Positions 48,953-51,185 of a stretch of 51,185 bases of DNA are shown here, piece by piece. This DNA comes from Bacillota bacterium. GTDB lineage: Bacteria > Bacillota > Bacilli > ZCTH02-B2. The notes below the pieces were generated by a model. That model searched no databases. It worked only from the letters and a program-made list of their open reading frames with translations, and had not been told where the DNA came from. The stretch covers positions 1 through 51,185 of the forward strand of contig PKQY01000009.1 in the NCBI GenBank assembly GCA_017577895.1. The letters run 5' to 3'. Positions within the stretch are counted from its first letter, which is position 1. Each line of letters starts with the position of its first letter. Position numbers and translations under genes: made by a program.

Positions 48953-49435
48953 TTGCACGTACATAAGTATGAACGCATTTGGCTCACGATAGGCGCGCTG
49001 ATCCTCATCGCTTTTTTCGTCATTTTGGGCATCTACGGTTTTATTGGCGGTTTCACGCCGCCCAGCCACATGGAAATCGTCGACGCCCAGACGGTGCGCA
49101 CCACACCCCCTTTTGACAAGCCGGGGCTGTACAAGGTGGGAGAAAAAGAGTACGAAGCCGTCATGCTCGGTTTTTCGTTCGGTTTTACCCCGAACGAACT
49201 CCGCGTGCCCAAGGGTTCGACGGTGCATTTCATCGTGACGACGCCCGACGTGGTGCACGGCATGTTCATTCCCCACACCAATGTCAACATGATGCTGATA
49301 CCCGGCCACGTGAGCCGTTACTCTCATACGTTTGACAAGCCGGACGAATATCTCATCTTGTGCCACGAATATTGCGGCGTCGGGCACCAGGCCATGTTCG
49401 CCACACTGACGGTCACCGACGACACGACGACTTAA
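48953..49435 (+). CDS. ba3-type cytochrome c oxidase subunit II
   Basis: Carries the CuA centre that takes electrons from cytochrome c. The 160-residue protein has one N-terminal membrane anchor (WLTIGALILIAFFVILGIYG) and a cupredoxin domain with the CuA ligands His102, Cys137, Glu139, Cys141, His145 and Met148 (CHEYCGVGHQAM). Only one membrane helix, as in B-type oxidases, where subunit IIa replaces the second helix. Start TTG 48953 after GAGAGGACA. Confidence 0.94.
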   Translation: MHVHKYERIWLTIGALILIAFFVILGIYGFIGGFTPPSHMEIVDAQTVRTTPPFDKPGLYKVGEKEYEAVMLGFSFGFTPNELRVPKGSTVHFIVTTPDVVHGMFIPHTNVNMMLIPGHVSRYSHTFDKPDEYLILCHEYCGVGHQAMFATLTVTDDTTT

Positions 49436-49454
49436 TTTTCGAGGAGGTTGGACG

Positions 49455-51146
49455 ATGGCAGAGCAAGTGACAACTATGGGCTCCCGAAACCAAGATTCGG
49501 CCGTCTATGACTTTTCCCGCCAAGATCGGACCCTCATCAGCGCGCTCTTGATAGTCGGATACATCATGATTTTGCTCGGCATCATCGCCGGTTTGCTGCA
49601 AGTGTTGGACCGGGCCGGACTGTTGAACGTCATGCCCGTCGTCTACTACCAGCTGTTGACCGCCCACGGCATCGTGTTGGCCCTGGTGTTCACCACGTAT
49701 TTCATCGTCGCCTACACCTTAGCCGGCGTGGCCAAGACGTTGGGCGGCAGCTTGTTGCCGTCCGTCCGCACGCTCGGTTGGGCCAGTTTTTACACGATGA
49801 CGGCCGGCGTCGTCATTGCCATCGTTGAAGTCATCAGCAACCGGGCCACGGTGCTGTACACGTTTTACGCGCCCATGGGCGCTTCGGCCGCCTTTTATAT
49901 CGGCTTGGCCTTGCTGGTCGTCGGAAGCTGGCTGGGGGGCATCGCCGTCATCACCCAATACGCCCGCTGGCGGAAAGAACACCCGGGACAACGGTCGCCC
50001 CTGTTCGCCTTCATGGCGGTAGCCACGTTTATCCTCTGGTTTACGGCCACCCTCGGCGTGGCGGTGGAAGTCGTCTTTTTGCTCATCCCCTGGGCTTTGG
50101 GATGGACGGAGACGGTCAACGTCATGCTGTCGCGGACGCTGTTTTGGTACTTTGGACACCCGTTGGTCTACTTTTGGCTCCTGCCCACGTACATCATCTG
50201 GTACATCAGTTTGCCGAAAATCATCGGCAGCCACATTTTCAGCGATTCGCTGGCCCGTCTGGCGTTCATATTGCTGCTCATCTTCTCGTTTCCCGTCGGG
50301 TTTCACCACGAACTGACGGAACCCGGCATTTCCGAAGGGTGGAAATATTTGCAGGTCGGCTTGACGCTGGCCGTCGTCTTTCCGTCCATGATGACCGCCT
50401 TCGCCGTCGTCGGCACGTTGGAACAGGCCGGCCGGAAAAAAGGCGGCAAGGGGCTGCTGGCCTGGATGGGCAAACTGCCGTGGGGAGACGCGCGGTTTCT
50501 CAGCATGTTCATCGCCATGCTGGCCTTTATCCCGGTCGGAGCCACCGGCATCATCAACGCCAGCTTCCAGCTCAACCAGGTCGTCCACAACACGCTGTTC
50601 GTCGTCGGCCACTTCCATCTGGCCATCGCCACGACGGTGGTCCTGACGTTTTTCGCCGCCTCGTACTACCTCATCCCGACGTTGACCGGCCGCGTCTGGA
50701 CCGCCGCCATGAACCGGCTGGGCGTGGCGCAAGGGCTCCTCTGGGGCGGAGGCATGATCATCATGGCCATCGCCATGTACTTCAGCGGCCTGTTGGGCAA
50801 CCCGCGGCGCACGAGTTTCACCACCTATATGGACCACCCGGTGCAGGAGCCGTGGAACGCCTACCACATTGCCATGAGCATCGGCGGTTCGCTGGCCTTT
50901 CTCGGAGGGTTGCTCTTCTTGGTCATCGTCGCCAACCTGTTCTTCTTTGCGCCGAAAGCGAAGGAAAAAGTGGAATTTCCCATTGCCGACACCGTGGAAG
51001 ACGTCCAGGCCACGCCGGCCATCCTGGAACGGTGGAGCGTCTGGATCCCCGTCATGATCGGGCTCGTCTTGGTGGCCTACGTGGTGCCGACGTGGAACAT
51101 CATCGTCAACGCTCCCCCCGGCATGCCCCCCATCCAGACGTGGTAG
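49455..51146 (+). CDS. ba3-type cytochrome c oxidase subunit I
   Basis: Heme-copper catalytic subunit, B family. The 563-residue protein has 12 or 13 membrane helices. Ligands are visible: His71 and His388 (low-spin heme b), His235, His284 and His285 (CuB), Tyr239 (cross-linked), and His386 (heme a3) within VVGHFHLAIATT. FGHPLVYFWLLP is the B-type motif; the E of the D-channel is absent, as is usual here. GAGGAGG precedes the ATG. Third gene of the operon IIa-II-I; no subunit III or IV follows before the terminator. Confidence 0.96.
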   Translation: MAEQVTTMGSRNQDSAVYDFSRQDRTLISALLIVGYIMILLGIIAGLLQVLDRAGLLNVMPVVYYQLLTAHGIVLALVFTTYFIVAYTLAGVAKTLGGSLLPSVRTLGWASFYTMTAGVVIAIVEVISNRATVLYTFYAPMGASAAFYIGLALLVVGSWLGGIAVITQYARWRKEHPGQRSPLFAFMAVATFILWFTATLGVAVEVVFLLIPWALGWTETVNVMLSRTLFWYFGHPLVYFWLLPTYIIWYISLPKIIGSHIFSDSLARLAFILLLIFSFPVGFHHELTEPGISEGWKYLQVGLTLAVVFPSMMTAFAVVGTLEQAGRKKGGKGLLAWMGKLPWGDARFLSMFIAMLAFIPVGATGIINASFQLNQVVHNTLFVVGHFHLAIATTVVLTFFAASYYLIPTLTGRVWTAAMNRLGVAQGLLWGGGMIIMAIAMYFSGLLGNPRRTSFTTYMDHPVQEPWNAYHIAMSIGGSLAFLGGLLFLVIVANLFFFAPKAKEKVEFPIADTVEDVQATPAILERWSVWIPVMIGLVLVAYVVPTWNIIVNAPPGMPPIQTW

Positions 51147-51156
51147 TAGAAACAAA

Positions 51157-51185
51157 ACGGGACGGTTCGCCCGTCCCGTTTCTTT
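51157..51185 (+). terminator. Terminator of the ba3 oxidase operon
   Basis: ACGGGACGG (51157-51165) pairs with CCGTCCCGT (51171-51179) over the loop TTCGC, followed by TTTCTTT to the window edge. It begins 10 bases after the subunit I stop. Confidence 0.9.

Noticed and set aside
49719..51155. 478-codon minus-strand open frame opposite oxidase subunit I
   Set aside because: Asp/His/Gln-rich antisense of hydrophobic codons; the sense gene has all metal ligands.

Overview
The window is about 51 kb of moderately GC-rich DNA from an endospore-forming member of the Firmicutes, most likely Bacillales. The evidence is the spoIIIA sporulation operon, the complete comG competence pseudopilus operon, Bacillus-type gene order (spoIIIA, yqhV, efp, papA, aroQ, yqhQ, yqhP, yqhO, lipM, gcvPB-gcvPA-gcvT, yqhH, yqhG, comG) and AGGAGG-type ribosome binding sites with frequent GTG and TTG starts. 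A ba3-type terminal oxidase, a 7Fe ferredoxin and a B12-dependent ribonucleotide reductase suggest an aerobic, possibly thermophilic organism. The genus cannot be fixed from the sequence alone. No phage, transposon, CRISPR array, tRNA or rRNA was seen.

Layout. 1-5.6 kb: spoIIIAA to spoIIIAG on the minus strand, then a small CD1247-like protein and YqhV. 5.7-7.8 kb: a plus-strand insertion with phosphosulfolactate synthase and phosphatase (comA, comB; sulfolactate synthesis) behind a sporulation-type promoter, then a DUF441 membrane protein. 7.8-12.4 kb: efp, papA, aroQ, yqhQ, yqhP and a patatin. 12.4-17.8 kb: nrdJ, D-amino acid transaminase, lipM and a DsbA-family protein. 17.8-22.1 kb: the glycine decarboxylase operon under a tandem glycine riboswitch with a visible terminator and sigma-A promoter. 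22.3-25.2 kb: the SNF2-type ATPase YqhH, its overlapping partner YqhG, and YqzE. 25.4-27.8 kb: prmA, an NlpC/P60 hydrolase and a superoxide dismutase. 27.9-32.2 kb: comGA to comGG. 32.4-37.4 kb: a metallophosphoesterase, a diacylglycerol glycosyltransferase-like protein, YkoP, thiI and its cysteine desulfurase. 37.5-43.2 kb: small genes (lipoprotein, chorismate mutase domain, a frameshifted thioesterase, a short protein behind a cre-like operator, a one-domain flavoprotein), rsmE, ferredoxin and thiolase. 43.2-43.5 kb: a candidate 6S-like RNA gene with its own promoter and terminator. 43.5-51.2 kb: DUF3891, a TlpA-like thioredoxin, a glutamate synthase-like flavoprotein, a CcmH variant, MoeB/ThiF and the ba3 oxidase operon (subunits IIa, II, I) to its terminator.

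How the genes work together. The spoIIIA proteins form the mother-cell side of the channel to the forespore, and the sulfolactate genes nearby carry a promoter of mother-cell type. The gcv genes break down glycine and supply lipoyl-dependent one-carbon flow; LipM next door makes the octanoyl precursor of lipoyl groups. ThiI and the adjacent desulfurase form a sulfur relay for tRNA thiolation. CcmH, the TlpA-like protein and the ba3 oxidase fit a respiratory neighbourhood.

The points most worth a second look are the 6S-like RNA, the cre-like operator before an unknown 82-residue protein, the YqhH-YqhG pair, the single-base frameshift in the thioesterase, the sporulation-type promoter before comA-comB, and the long same-strand overlaps in comGF/comGG and ykoP/glycosyltransferase.
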